A stretch of DNA of 64,000 bases from Chitinophagaceae bacterium IBVUCB1 (lineage in GTDB: Bacteria; Bacteroidota; Bacteroidia; Chitinophagales; Chitinophagaceae), in the NCBI GenBank assembly GCA_002127285.1, contig NFUW01000002.1, positions 582,744 through 646,743 on the forward strand. Reading direction: 5' to 3'. Under the pieces are notes generated by a model. That model made no database searches and was not told the origin of the DNA. It was given only the letters and a program-made list of their open reading frames with translations. Below, piece after piece: positions 54,999 to 63,950 of the stretch (positions within the stretch are counted from its first letter, which is position 1; each line of letters starts with the position of its first letter). The translations under genes were made by a program, and so were the position numbers.

Positions 54999-56411
54999 AT
55001 GAACAATACTTACACGGACCTCGTCCATCAGACGTTCGACTTTCCACAGGAAGGTTTTGATGTAAAAGACAATTACCTGCACTTTAACGGCCTCGACATA
55101 AAGAAGCTAATTGACAAATACGGTACACCCTTCAAGCTGACCTACCTGCCCAAGATTGGTATGCAGATTAATAAAGCTAAAAAGATGTTTAATGATGCTA
55201 TTAAAAAGCATCGTTACGATGGTAGTTATTATTACTGTTATTGTACCAAGAGTTCACATTTCTCTTTTATAGTAGAAGAAACCCTGAAACACGGTGTTCA
55301 TTTAGAAACATCCTTTGCATACGATTTAGAGATTGTAAAGCAGCTATACAAACGCCGCAAAATCAATAAAGAAACCTACATCATCTGTAATGGTTTTAAA
55401 ACACGGGCATATACACGCAACATAGCCCGCCTCATAAACGATGGTTTCAAAAATGTAATACCCATACTCGATAATAAAACTGAGTTTGAAGACTATAAAC
55501 GCCTGATACGTTCTAAAGACCCTGTAAACATTGGCTTGCGCATAGCCAGTGAAGAAGAGCCAACATTCGATTTCTATACATCGCGCCTTGGCATACGCAG
55601 CAGAGATGTATTGGAGTTTTATGTAGATAAAATAAAAGGCAATGAGAAGTTTCAGCTAAAGATGCTGCACTTCTTTATGAATAAGGGCATCAAGGACGAT
55701 ATATATTACTGGAGCGAACTGAATAAAGTAGTGAACCTGTATTGCCAGCTAAAAAAGATTTGTCCTGAATTGGACGGGCTGAATATTGGTGGCGGTTTCC
55801 CAATCAAACACTCACTGGGTTTTGACTACGATTATACTTATATGGTGAACGAGATTGTATCGAACATCAAAAAAGTATGTAAGAAGAATAAAGTAGATGT
55901 ACCAAATATATATACAGAGTTTGGTTCTTTTACTGTTGGCGAAAGCGGTGCTGTGATATACAGTGTGCTGGACGATAAGCAACAGAACGACCGCGAAACA
56001 TGGTACATGATAGATAGTTCCTTCATCACTACACTGCCCGATACTTGGGGGATTGGCGAAAAGTTTTTGATGCTGCCTATTAATAAATGGGATAAAGAAT
56101 ATCAGGAAGTGCATCTTGGCGGGCTTACCTGCGATAGCCATGACTTTTATACATCTGAAGAACATATCAATGCCGTGTTCCTGCCCAAGATAGATAAGGA
56201 AAAGGGAGCCGAACCATTATACATAGGCTTCTTCCATACGGGTGCGTACCAAGACCAGTTGGCAGGTTATGGTGGTATTAAACACTGCATGATACCATCC
56301 CCCAAGCACGTAGTAGTAGAACGTGGCAAAAACGGCGAATTGGAAGACTGGCTGTATGCCAAAGAACAGACAGCACAAAGTATGCTGAAACTATTAGGGT
56401 ATATCAGATAA
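54999..56411 (+). CDS. speA: Biosynthetic arginine decarboxylase (short SpeA form)
   Basis: A PLP enzyme of alanine-racemase fold that converts arginine to agmatine for polyamine synthesis. The 470 residues are much shorter than the proteobacterial SpeA and fit the Bacteroidota type. The PLP lysine is Lys84 in YYCYCTKSSHF; the glycine loop is LNIGGGFPIKH; the C-terminal substrate motif is GGLTCDSHDFY. With the agmatine/peptidylarginine deiminase (24339) it could serve putrescine production only if that enzyme reached agmatine, which is exported in that model. The gene is alone, divergent from EamA. Confidence 0.92.
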   Translation: MNNTYTDLVHQTFDFPQEGFDVKDNYLHFNGLDIKKLIDKYGTPFKLTYLPKIGMQINKAKKMFNDAIKKHRYDGSYYYCYCTKSSHFSFIVEETLKHGVHLETSFAYDLEIVKQLYKRRKINKETYIICNGFKTRAYTRNIARLINDGFKNVIPILDNKTEFEDYKRLIRSKDPVNIGLRIASEEEPTFDFYTSRLGIRSRDVLEFYVDKIKGNEKFQLKMLHFFMNKGIKDDIYYWSELNKVVNLYCQLKKICPELDGLNIGGGFPIKHSLGFDYDYTYMVNEIVSNIKKVCKKNKVDVPNIYTEFGSFTVGESGAVIYSVLDDKQQNDRETWYMIDSSFITTLPDTWGIGEKFLMLPINKWDKEYQEVHLGGLTCDSHDFYTSEEHINAVFLPKIDKEKGAEPLYIGFFHTGAYQDQLAGYGGIKHCMIPSPKHVVVERGKNGELEDWLYAKEQTAQSMLKLLGYIR

Positions 56412-56540
56412 TAGTACTTCAGGTGTTTTAATTTTATTTCAAATAATTTGGTTAAAGTGATTTATAATGAGCTAATTAGTTCATTGAATTGCGTATAGGG
56501 TGTATTTTCCATATCTTAGTCATCCCGCTAAAAGACAGCT

Positions 56541-58820
56541 ATGGCACAATTAATAAGAAAGGAAGATGCGCTTGAATATCACGAGAAAGGACGTCCCGGC
56601 AAGATAGAAGTAATACCTACCAAAGAAACCAAAACCCAGCGCGACCTTGCATTGGCATATTCGCCCGGTGTGGCAGAACCCTGTAAGGAAATACATGCCA
56701 ACCCCGATGATGTATATAAATACACCGCAAAAGGAAATCTGGTAGCGGTAATAAGTAACGGCACGGCAGTGCTTGGCTTGGGCGATATAGGCCCTGAAGC
56801 AAGCAAACCTGTGATGGAGGGTAAAGGGTTGCTTTTTAAGATATTCGCAGATATAGATGTGTTTGATATAGAACTGAACGCGAGGGATATAGACCATTTT
56901 GTATCGGTAGTAAAAGCATTGGAGCCTACGTTTGGCGGCATCAATCTGGAAGACATCAAAGCACCCGAATGTTTTGAAATAGAAACAAGGCTGAAAAAAG
57001 AATTGAGCATACCCATCATGCACGACGACCAGCATGGTACGGCCATCATATCGGGTGCGGCATTGCTCAATGCATTAGACTTGGTAGGTAAAGACATAGC
57101 CAGTGTAAAATTTGTGATAAGCGGTGCAGGTGCATCTGCCATCTCTTGCTGTAAGATATACATAGCACTGGGTGCAGATGTACGCAATATGTATATGTTC
57201 GATAGTAAGGGACTGATAACCGCTACAAGAGACGACCTTGACGATAACAAGCTGCTATTTGCTACCCATACCCAAGACATGAGCCTTGCAGAAGCCATGC
57301 AGGGTGCAGATGTGTTTATTGGATTGTCGAAAGGGAATATTATATCGCCTGATATGGTAAGGAGCATGGGCGATAAACCCATTGTATTTGCCCTTGCCAA
57401 CCCAGACCCTGAAATACCTTATGAAGATGCTATTGCTGCACGTCCTGATATTATTATGGCCACAGGCAGAAGCGATTATCCCAATCAGGTAAATAACGTA
57501 CTTGGCTTCCCTTATATATTTCGTGGTGCGCTGGATGTAAGGGCAACAGCCATCAACGAAGAAATGAAACTGGCAGCCGTTAAAGCACTGGCACAACTTG
57601 CCAAAGAACCTGTACCCGATATTGTAAACGTAGCCTACAACGAAAAGAGCCTGCATTACGGACCTACCTATATTATACCCAAACCCATAGACCCGCGCCT
57701 GCTAGTAACAGTAGCACCCGCCGTAGCCAAAGCAGCTATGGATAGTGGTGTAGCACGCAAGCCCATTCCAGATTGGGAAGCATACGAAAGTGAACTGTAT
57801 AAACGATTGGGTAGCGACGACAACCTGCTGCGCTTCATCATCAACAAAGCAAAGCAAAACCCTAAGCGGGTAGTATTTGCCGAGGCAGAAAACCTGAAAG
57901 TGCTGAAAGCCGCGCAGATAGCCAAAGACGACGGCATAGCCATACCGATACTATTGGGCGAGGAGAAAAAAATACGTGCTCTGATAGCAGAACACAGCCT
58001 GCAACTGGATGACGTAACCATCATAGACCCGCGCAGCGATGAGCAGGCACAGAAGCGGGATAAGTTTGGTGCACTTTTCTTCTGGAAGCGAAACCGCAGA
58101 GGGTACAATATGTACGAGGCGCGCAAGATAATGCGGGAGCGTACCTACTTTGGCTGCATGATGGTAGAAACAGGCGAGGCAGATGCTTTTATATCAGGTC
58201 TTACACGCCAATACCCCAATACACTACGCCCCGCATTGGAAATAATAGGTATGGAAGAAGGAGCAGGACGTGTGGCAGGTATGTATGTGATGCTGAGTAA
58301 AAAAGGCCCGTTGTTTTTTGCAGATACTACTGTCAACTTCAACCCTACGGAAGATGAACTGGTAGATATAACGCTGCTAACTGCACGAGCTGTTGAGAAC
58401 CTGAATATAAAGCCGCGAATAGCCATGTTATCTTATTCCAATTTTGGCAGCAGCACGTCGCCAGAGGCTGTGCTGGTACGCAATGCAGTTGCAACTATCA
58501 AAAACAAAATGCCCGAGTTGGTGATAGATGGAGAGATGCAGGCAGGTATCGCTTTCAATAAAGACTTACTACGCGAAAACTATCCATTCTCCGACTTGGT
58601 AAACGAATCGCCTAACACACTCATATTCCCTAACCTTGCTGCTGGCAATATTGCCTACCATCTATTGCAAGAGGTAGGTGGTGCAGAAGCCGTAGGACCT
58701 ATATTACTTGGCTTGCGCAAACCGGTACACGTATTACAACTTGGTAGCAGTGTGCGTCAGATAGTAAACATGGTAGCCATAGCAGTAGTAGAGGCACAGA
58801 TAAAAGCGCAGAATAGTTGA
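56541..58820 (+). CDS. maeB: NADP-dependent malic enzyme with phosphotransacetylase-like domain
   Basis: A 759-residue two-domain enzyme. Residues 1-430 are the malic enzyme: [15 protein letters not shown], the metal site with [20 protein letters not shown] and the NADP fold [15 protein letters not shown]. They decarboxylate malate to pyruvate. Residues about 430-759 are a phosphotransacetylase-like domain ([44 protein letters not shown]), believed to sense acetyl-CoA allosterically. The length is typical of the fusion. The gene is single. Confidence 0.95.
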   Translation: MAQLIRKEDALEYHEKGRPGKIEVIPTKETKTQRDLALAYSPGVAEPCKEIHANPDDVYKYTAKGNLVAVISNGTAVLGLGDIGPEASKPVMEGKGLLFKIFADIDVFDIELNARDIDHFVSVVKALEPTFGGINLEDIKAPECFEIETRLKKELSIPIMHDDQHGTAIISGAALLNALDLVGKDIASVKFVISGAGASAISCCKIYIALGADVRNMYMFDSKGLITATRDDLDDNKLLFATHTQDMSLAEAMQGADVFIGLSKGNIISPDMVRSMGDKPIVFALANPDPEIPYEDAIAARPDIIMATGRSDYPNQVNNVLGFPYIFRGALDVRATAINEEMKLAAVKALAQLAKEPVPDIVNVAYNEKSLHYGPTYIIPKPIDPRLLVTVAPAVAKAAMDSGVARKPIPDWEAYESELYKRLGSDDNLLRFIINKAKQNPKRVVFAEAENLKVLKAAQIAKDDGIAIPILLGEEKKIRALIAEHSLQLDDVTIIDPRSDEQAQKRDKFGALFFWKRNRRGYNMYEARKIMRERTYFGCMMVETGEADAFISGLTRQYPNTLRPALEIIGMEEGAGRVAGMYVMLSKKGPLFFADTTVNFNPTEDELVDITLLTARAVENLNIKPRIAMLSYSNFGSSTSPEAVLVRNAVATIKNKMPELVIDGEMQAGIAFNKDLLRENYPFSDLVNESPNTLIFPNLAAGNIAYHLLQEVGGAEAVGPILLGLRKPVHVLQLGSSVRQIVNMVAIAVVEAQIKAQNS

Positions 58821-58934
58821 TAAGTTGACTTGTTGATTGATTAATGAGTTGCGATTTGATGTATGTTGATTATTCTGTTTTTCTCTAATCATCCTGCAAC
58901 TTTCTACTTTATACTAACGTCTTTCTACTGATAA
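58821..58934. repeat. Short intergenic segment with simple TTGATT repeats
   Basis: Starts with GTTGACTTGTTGATTG (58824-58839), which recurs at 60222-60237, and contains ACTTTCTACTTTATACT, resembling the 23S-5S spacer. No gene was seen. Confidence 0.5.
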
Positions 58935-60155
58935 ATGACACAAATAGCCATCATAGGTGCAGGTGCTGCGGGCTGCTTTGCGGCGGCCAATATACCATAC
59001 AGAGATGGCGTAAGCGTTACCGTGTTTGAGAAAACAGGAAAGGCGATGCAGAAAGTAAAAGCATCGGGTGGGGGCAGGTGCAATACCACCCACGCATTGT
59101 TTGACGTACCCGAGCTTGTAACCCGTTATCCGCGTGGCAAGCAGTTGCTCAAAAAATCGCTCTATCGTTTCAGCCCAACGGATACTATTGACTGGTTTGC
59201 CAAGCGTGGTGTGCAGCTAAAGGCAGAAGCCGACGGCAGGATGTTTCCTGTAACGGACGACTCACAAACCATTATAGAATGTATATGGCAAGAGATGATG
59301 CGCAACCAAGTGCAAGTGCGATACCACAAAGCCATCGCAAGCATCACAAAGCAAGAGGATAAATTATTACTGCACTTTGCAGATGGCTCTACTTTTTTGG
59401 CAGACAAAGTGCTGATAACCTGCGGCGGCTTTCCTAAACAGGAGCAATACAAATGGCTGACGGATTTGGGGCATAGCATACAGCCACCCGTACCATCGCT
59501 CTTTACCTTCAACATGCCCAAACACCCCATAACACAACTGATGGGTGTGAGCGTACCCGATGCTACGGTGCGCATAACAGGTACTAAGCTAACAGAGCAT
59601 GGCCCTTTGCTGATAACGCATTGGGGTATGAGTGGCCCTGCGGTGCTGCGTACATCGGCATGGGCTGCCAGAGAGTTGAGTGAACGCAACTACGACTTTG
59701 GCATACAGATAAACTGGCTGGTAGATGTAAGTGAAGAAGACCTGCGCACACAGCTTGCCGATATACGTAAAGAGCTGGGCAAGCAGCTTGTATGGCATAA
59801 AAATCCCTTCAACCTGCCGAGGCGATTGTGGGAATACCAACTGCAGCAAGCATCTATAGGCGAAGAAGTGAAGTGGGGAGAACTGCCTGCCGCCGCACAA
59901 AATAAGATGATACACTTCCTCATCCGCGATGCGTATGATGTAAAGGGCAAGACCACATTTAAAGAAGAGTTTGTAACCTGCGGCGGCATTACACTATCCG
60001 AAATAAACCCGCAGACGATGGAGAGCCGTATAATACAAGGCATCTATTTTGCAGGCGAGATACTGGATGTGGACGGCATCACAGGTGGCTTCAACTTTCA
60101 GCACGCATGGAGCAGTGGCTATATTGCAGCTTGCAGTGTTTCTGTAGGCAGTTAG
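58935..60155 (+). CDS. HI0933-family FAD-dependent oxidoreductase
   Basis: A 406-residue flavoprotein (BaiN/HI0933 type). The FAD-binding Rossmann motif IIGAGAAGCFAA opens the chain; KVKASGGGRCNTTHALFD, LITCGGFPKQEQ and the C-terminal YFAGEILDVDGITGGFNFQHAWSSG are family hallmarks, here around residues 370-395. The mid-domain (HGPLLITHWGMSGPAVL) is also typical. The substrate is not known for most members. Single gene. Confidence 0.92.
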   Translation: MTQIAIIGAGAAGCFAAANIPYRDGVSVTVFEKTGKAMQKVKASGGGRCNTTHALFDVPELVTRYPRGKQLLKKSLYRFSPTDTIDWFAKRGVQLKAEADGRMFPVTDDSQTIIECIWQEMMRNQVQVRYHKAIASITKQEDKLLLHFADGSTFLADKVLITCGGFPKQEQYKWLTDLGHSIQPPVPSLFTFNMPKHPITQLMGVSVPDATVRITGTKLTEHGPLLITHWGMSGPAVLRTSAWAARELSERNYDFGIQINWLVDVSEEDLRTQLADIRKELGKQLVWHKNPFNLPRRLWEYQLQQASIGEEVKWGELPAAAQNKMIHFLIRDAYDVKGKTTFKEEFVTCGGITLSEINPQTMESRIIQGIYFAGEILDVDGITGGFNFQHAWSSGYIAACSVSVGS

Positions 60156-60190
60156 CAGTTTTTTTATTTTGCAATTTGCGTTTGACAGTT

Positions 60191-60298
60191 CCCCACCAAT
60201 GCCGTCATACCGACGTTAGGAGGTTGACTTGTTGATTGGTTGATTAGTTAATAGGTTAATGCACTCGCACTATTGCCCCACCAATGCCGTCATACCGA
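60191..60298. repeat. Direct repeat of 23 bp (two copies)
   Basis: The unit beginning CCCCACCAATGCCGTCATAC is found at 60191-60213 and 60276-60298, 85 bases apart, identical over all 23 bases. The second copy runs into the hairpin element. Confidence 0.8.
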
Positions 60299-60371
60299 AC
60301 GCAGAGAGGTATCTGCTGAGCATTTGTGCCTTTGTCCAACTGATGCTTCGCTTTGCTACGTTCAATATGAC
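60289..60371. repeat. Extragenic imperfect palindrome (GTCATACCGAACG element)
   Basis: GTCATACCGAACG at the left end pairs with CGTTCAATATGAC at the right end (11 of 13 positions). The 83-bp element also holds GAGGTATCTGCTGAG and GATGCTTCGCTTTG. Its general look (a GTCATxCCGAACG start and an AGGxATCT segment) is that of dispersed non-coding repeats in this phylum. Confidence 0.55.
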
Positions 60372-60390
60372 AAGATGGGGTGTATGAAGT

Positions 60391-60421
60391 GTACGAGTGT
60401 TCAGGTGTACGAATTCGTACA
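60391..60421. repeat. GTAC palindrome cluster 1
   Basis: Three GTAC tetramers in 30 bases. TGTACGAATTCGTACA (60406-60421) is a perfect 16-bp palindrome. It lies 83 bases before the TPR gene and shares the core TGTACGA-TTCGTACA with cluster 2. Confidence 0.75.
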
Positions 60422-60503
60422 GTGGGACAGTTTTATATGGTATTATATATAGCAGGTGTTTATTTGGTAGGTAATAATAAAATATTAGCGTAATTTTCTT
60501 CTT

Positions 60504-62012
60504 ATGAAACAGTACCTATTAATTACGTTCACATTACTGCAAACAATATGCTGCCATGCCCAAAAGAGCGCAGATAATATACAATGGCGAGATAGTATCC
60601 AATCTCAAATTAATAATCAGCAGGCAAGGTTAGATAAGTACGAGGCGGCTTTGAATGATAAGGCAGCAAGGATAGAAGAAAAACTCGATATGCGAAACGA
60701 GTATGTTGATTATAAAAAAGAGCATATAGGGTGGTGGCTGAATATTGTTGGCTTGCTTGTAGCCATATTTGGTGTTATTATACCTATAGTTATATCATTT
60801 GTTGGTCGTAGGTTGGTAAGAGATATTAATACGCAAAAAAGAGAACTAGATGATGATATAATTAAAATGAAACAGCAGGTAGGTAAGAAAATGAGTGATA
60901 CAGACAGAGAGGTAGCAGACATTAAAAAGCAAATAAACGACAAAATAGCAGAAGCAGATAACTACTTATCAAGATTGAAAGAGTATGACGAGCAAGGGCA
61001 AGAATTAATAATAGCAACAACTGAAGAAACTAAAAAAAGGCTTGCTGCCTTAGATGAACTTGCGCAAAAACAAAACTTAACGGATGCTGAAAAAACTGAA
61101 GCGGCAGATGAGGCACGTAAGATTATGCAGGATGAACATATTACCCCTTATGAAAAAGAAAAAGCATCTGCACTTGAAGATTATTTTTCAGGAAACTACC
61201 AATCTGCTTTAAATAAATACAATAGAGTATTAGCTAAATATGCTGATAAGATTAGCCCAGATGAATTGCTCGATATATATAATAACATAGCCTACTGTGC
61301 GCAAGAAACAGGTGATGATTATATGGCTATTTCTTATTATTTAAAAATGCCGAAACATAAATCTGATAAGAATGCTTTCGTTTATAATAATATAGGAGTA
61401 GCGTATTATAAAATCAAAGATTATGACAATGCAACCCTTAATTATAAAAAAGCAATAGAAACTGATGATACTATTGCGACAGCTTATTATAACTATGGTA
61501 ATTTATTAACTGAAATCAAAGACTATGATAGAGCTGCCCTTAATTATAAAAAAGCAATAGAAATTGATGATACTTATACAAATGCCTATAATAGCTATGG
61601 TAATTTGTTAAGTGCAATCAGAGATTATGACAATGCCATCATTATGTATAATAAAGCAATTGAACTAAATCAAAATGATGATGACCCTTATCTAAACCTT
61701 GCTGAAGCATACTTAATGAAAAATGATATAAATAAGGCAAGATTAACATTGGAAAAATGTAATGATAAACATGATTGTGGGTATATTATTGTGCAATCAT
61801 TAATTGAATTATTAGAAAACGATAATGCGGATGTTGAAATGCATATTGATAATCTGACGTTGGCTGATACGAAAAAATTAAGTTGGTCGTTTAGGCAGCT
61901 TGATATTTGGTTGAACCATACAGATAGTGATAGTATAGATAGTGCTAAAAAAGATAAAATCAGATTGTATATAGATAGGCTTGTTTCAATATATCCTCGT
62001 ATAACCAAGTAA
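60504..62012 (+). CDS. Membrane-anchored coiled-coil TPR protein
   Basis: A 502-residue protein: signal-like N-terminus (cleavage near CCHAQ, residue 20), a first helical region (25-72), a transmembrane helix (about 78-100, LNIVGLLVAIFGVIIPIVISFVG), a long charged coiled coil (105-215) and a C-terminal TPR array (about 215-425) with at least four repeats (NAFVYNNIGVAYYKIKDYDNA and similar). Two adjacent TPR units are almost identical at DNA level, suggesting recent duplication. The gene is more A/T rich than its neighbours and is flanked by repeats on both sides, as for accessory DNA. Its large C-terminal part probably faces the cytoplasm or periplasm; topology is uncertain. No function assigned. 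Confidence 0.75.
   Translation: MKQYLLITFTLLQTICCHAQKSADNIQWRDSIQSQINNQQARLDKYEAALNDKAARIEEKLDMRNEYVDYKKEHIGWWLNIVGLLVAIFGVIIPIVISFVGRRLVRDINTQKRELDDDIIKMKQQVGKKMSDTDREVADIKKQINDKIAEADNYLSRLKEYDEQGQELIIATTEETKKRLAALDELAQKQNLTDAEKTEAADEARKIMQDEHITPYEKEKASALEDYFSGNYQSALNKYNRVLAKYADKISPDELLDIYNNIAYCAQETGDDYMAISYYLKMPKHKSDKNAFVYNNIGVAYYKIKDYDNATLNYKKAIETDDTIATAYYNYGNLLTEIKDYDRAALNYKKAIEIDDTYTNAYNSYGNLLSAIRDYDNAIIMYNKAIELNQNDDDPYLNLAEAYLMKNDINKARLTLEKCNDKHDCGYIIVQSLIELLENDNADVEMHIDNLTLADTKKLSWSFRQLDIWLNHTDSDSIDSAKKDKIRLYIDRLVSIYPRITK
61435..61574 (+). repeat. In-gene TPR duplication
   Basis: A 38-base block at 61435 and 61537 (offset 102 bases, 34 codons) differs at one position. The rest of the unit is more diverged. 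Confidence 0.75.
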
Positions 62013-62049
62013 CTCTTCTATCCTCATCTTTTATTCCAGTTGCCCTACA

Positions 62050-62240
62050 GTACATTCAGAAACGGCAGGAGCGTACGAAAAACATAGGTGTACAATGTCC
62101 CGTACACCCGTACACTTGTACGGTTAAAATTCTCCATACGTTAGTGGTTGAATACCATTAGGTAAATACTGAGTATCCAAAGTGTACAGGTGTACGAGTT
62201 CGTACACCTGTACACTCGTACACTTTCGTACACCCGGTAC
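62050..62240. repeat. GTAC palindrome cluster 2
   Basis: Thirteen GTAC tetramers in 191 bases (at 62050, 62073, 62090, 62102, 62110, 62118, 62184, 62192, 62202, 62210, 62218, 62228 and 62237), where fewer than one is expected by chance. The centre is a perfect inverted repeat, 62181-62216, with 17-bp arms AGTGTACAGGTGTACGA and a 2-base centre. GTAC also recurs at 62377, 62408 and 62426 in the polymerase promoter region. Confidence 0.85.
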
Positions 62241-62373
62241 AGCATGTATTAACACAAGTAAGTACCCATTCGCGAGGCTGCTTCGCTATCGCTCGCAAGG
62301 ACGTGAACGAAAAGCGTAAGTAAAAGTCCCCTGAAAGGGGATTTAGGGGTTTCTACCACCTGTCTAAAATAAA

Positions 62374-62414
62374 TTTGTACATTTGTTTAATATTGTATAG
62401 TTTAGCTGTACAAA
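62374..62414 (+). promoter_or_regulatory. Polymerase promoter with flanking TGTACA sites
   Basis: The -7 box TACATTTG (62378-62385) is embedded in TTTGTACA; 27 bases after TTTGTAC comes its inverse GTACAAA (62408-62414). Paired TGTACA sites around a promoter suggest an operator for a dimeric repressor. The ATG at 62433 follows. Confidence 0.45.
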
Positions 62415-62432
62415 CAGACAAATCGGTACACA

Positions 62433-63950
62433 ATGCGTATTTCACAAAACTCAATGGCTTACAACCCCCGTTCGCTGGTTATGTATGTGGATATGAACAG
62501 CTTCTTTGCCAGTTGCGAGCAGCAGGAAAACGAGGCATTGCGCGGCAAGCCCATAGGTGTCATTACACACCCCAGCGAATATGCCTGCGTCATAGCCCCG
62601 TCGGTAGAAGCCAAAGTGTATAAAGTGAAAACAGGTATGCGCCTGCCCGATTGCCGCGTGCTATGCCCGCAGATGATACCCGTACTGGCCCGCCCCTATA
62701 TATACAGGCAATACCATATGAAGATTATGGAAGTGCTGAACCGTTATTGCAACGATGTAATAGCCCGTAGCATAGACGAGGCAGTAATGAACCTTACATC
62801 TTACCAGATGGTGTACCCCGACCCCATGGAACTTGCCCGCAGCATAAAGGCCGACTTAGCCCTTACCTGCGGGCAATTTGTAAAGTGCAGCATCGGTATA
62901 GCCCCTAATGCCTTTCTTGCCAAGCTGGCCACCGAAATACAAAAACCCGACGGGTTGGTACGCATCACCCCCGAAAATATAGACAGCTATCTGGAAAAAA
63001 TGCAACTGACCGACCTGCCCGGCATAGCCCGTGCCAACGAAAAGCGGCTGAAGATGATAGGCATACACACCCCCTTGCAGATGCGCCATAGCTCTGAGGC
63101 ATTGCTGCGCAGGGCATTTGGCGGGGTAGTGGGCAACTACTGGCACCGCAGGCTACACTTTATGGAAACCGATATATATCAAAACGACTACAGGGGTATG
63201 AGTGCCACCCGCACCGTATCGAGGCAGCAGCGGCAAAACCCGCAGGCGTTGGAGTCGCTCTTCATATCGCTATGCACCCGTTTGGAACAAAGGATGGTAA
63301 AGCAAAAAGCCTTTTGTAAAGAGATAAACTTCTATGTGCGCTATCACGATATGCCCGCATGGGATGTAAAAATACATCTGAACCAGCCCACGCAAGATGC
63401 ACTGGAAATGCGCCGATATATAGAGCAGCGAATTGAAGTGTTTGAAAAGGAAAGAAAATATAAGTTATTCAATACCAGCGTTTCAGGCATTGGCGTTTCA
63501 ATATCCAATTTTGTAAAAGGGGAGCGTGTACAGTATGGACTTTTTGATAATAAGATAAATCAAGACAAGGCGAGGGCAGTGTTGTATGAGATAAAAGATA
63601 TGTATAATAAAAACATAGTGCGTAAGGCATCAGAAACCGTACAGCCGCACGAGATGAGAGATGCCATCGGCTTTGGTTCGGTCAAAGACCTGTACATAGC
63701 AGATGGGGTAACCGACCGCAGCACCAACCAATACCTGCTGCAAGACGATAGCCCCGAGGGTGATAAAAACAAGCTGACACCCAAGCAAGCCAAAGAACTG
63801 GCAAGGCAAAATAACAAACAGCCTGCCAAGCCGAAACAAAACACACTCGTTTGGGCAAACGAAGACGATAAATATTACTATCCGCCCAATGACGATAAAT
63901 GGGAAGGGGTAGACATAATGGGCGATGCACAAACTGATTTTGCCGCCTGA
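62433..63950 (+). CDS. Y-family (DinB/UmuC-type) DNA polymerase
   Basis: A translesion polymerase. The 505 residues contain the palm metal motif YVDMNSFFASCEQ (Asp20) and SIDEA (112-116), with Asp114 and Glu115 as the other metal ligands. A helix-hairpin-helix region (LTDLPGIARANEKRLKMIGI) and a little-finger domain (ATRTVSRQQRQNPQALESL) follow. From about residue 400 there is a non-catalytic tail rich in Gln, Lys and Asp (LTPKQAKELARQNNKQPAKPKQ) with a final YYYPPNDDKWEGVDIMG motif that I do not recognise. The start may be 62433 or the ATG seven codons later (MAYNPRSLVMYV). Likely damage-inducible; see the palindromic promoter region. Confidence 0.9.
   Translation: MRISQNSMAYNPRSLVMYVDMNSFFASCEQQENEALRGKPIGVITHPSEYACVIAPSVEAKVYKVKTGMRLPDCRVLCPQMIPVLARPYIYRQYHMKIMEVLNRYCNDVIARSIDEAVMNLTSYQMVYPDPMELARSIKADLALTCGQFVKCSIGIAPNAFLAKLATEIQKPDGLVRITPENIDSYLEKMQLTDLPGIARANEKRLKMIGIHTPLQMRHSSEALLRRAFGGVVGNYWHRRLHFMETDIYQNDYRGMSATRTVSRQQRQNPQALESLFISLCTRLEQRMVKQKAFCKEINFYVRYHDMPAWDVKIHLNQPTQDALEMRRYIEQRIEVFEKERKYKLFNTSVSGIGVSISNFVKGERVQYGLFDNKINQDKARAVLYEIKDMYNKNIVRKASETVQPHEMRDAIGFGSVKDLYIADGVTDRSTNQYLLQDDSPEGDKNKLTPKQAKELARQNNKQPAKPKQNTLVWANEDDKYYYPPNDDKWEGVDIMGDAQTDFAA

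Larger units (their letters stand above)
60156..60503. other. 348-base intergenic region with repeats
   Basis: No gene. It contains two direct copies of a 23-bp unit (60191-60213 and 60276-60298), a TTGATTG-rich tract (60222-60250), an imperfect hairpin element (60289-60371) and a GTAC palindrome (60406-60421), which are listed separately. Confidence 0.7.
62013..62432. other. 420-base intergenic region rich in palindromes and repeats
   Basis: No gene longer than chance. It contains the GTAC cluster 2 (62050-62240), GCGAGGCTGCTTCGCTATCGCTCGC (62272-62296, listed in pieces), the hairpin CCCCTGAAAGGGG near 62321 and the polymerase promoter (62378-62385). Confidence 0.75.

Noticed and set aside
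56579-57400. 273-codon antisense ORF inside maeB
   Set aside because: Antisense to the conserved malic enzyme domain; low-complexity Ser/Ala/Met composition.
62050-62240. CRISPR array
   Set aside because: The GTAC units are short, irregularly spaced palindromes without constant repeats of 25-40 bp or unique spacers of fixed length, and no cas genes are nearby.
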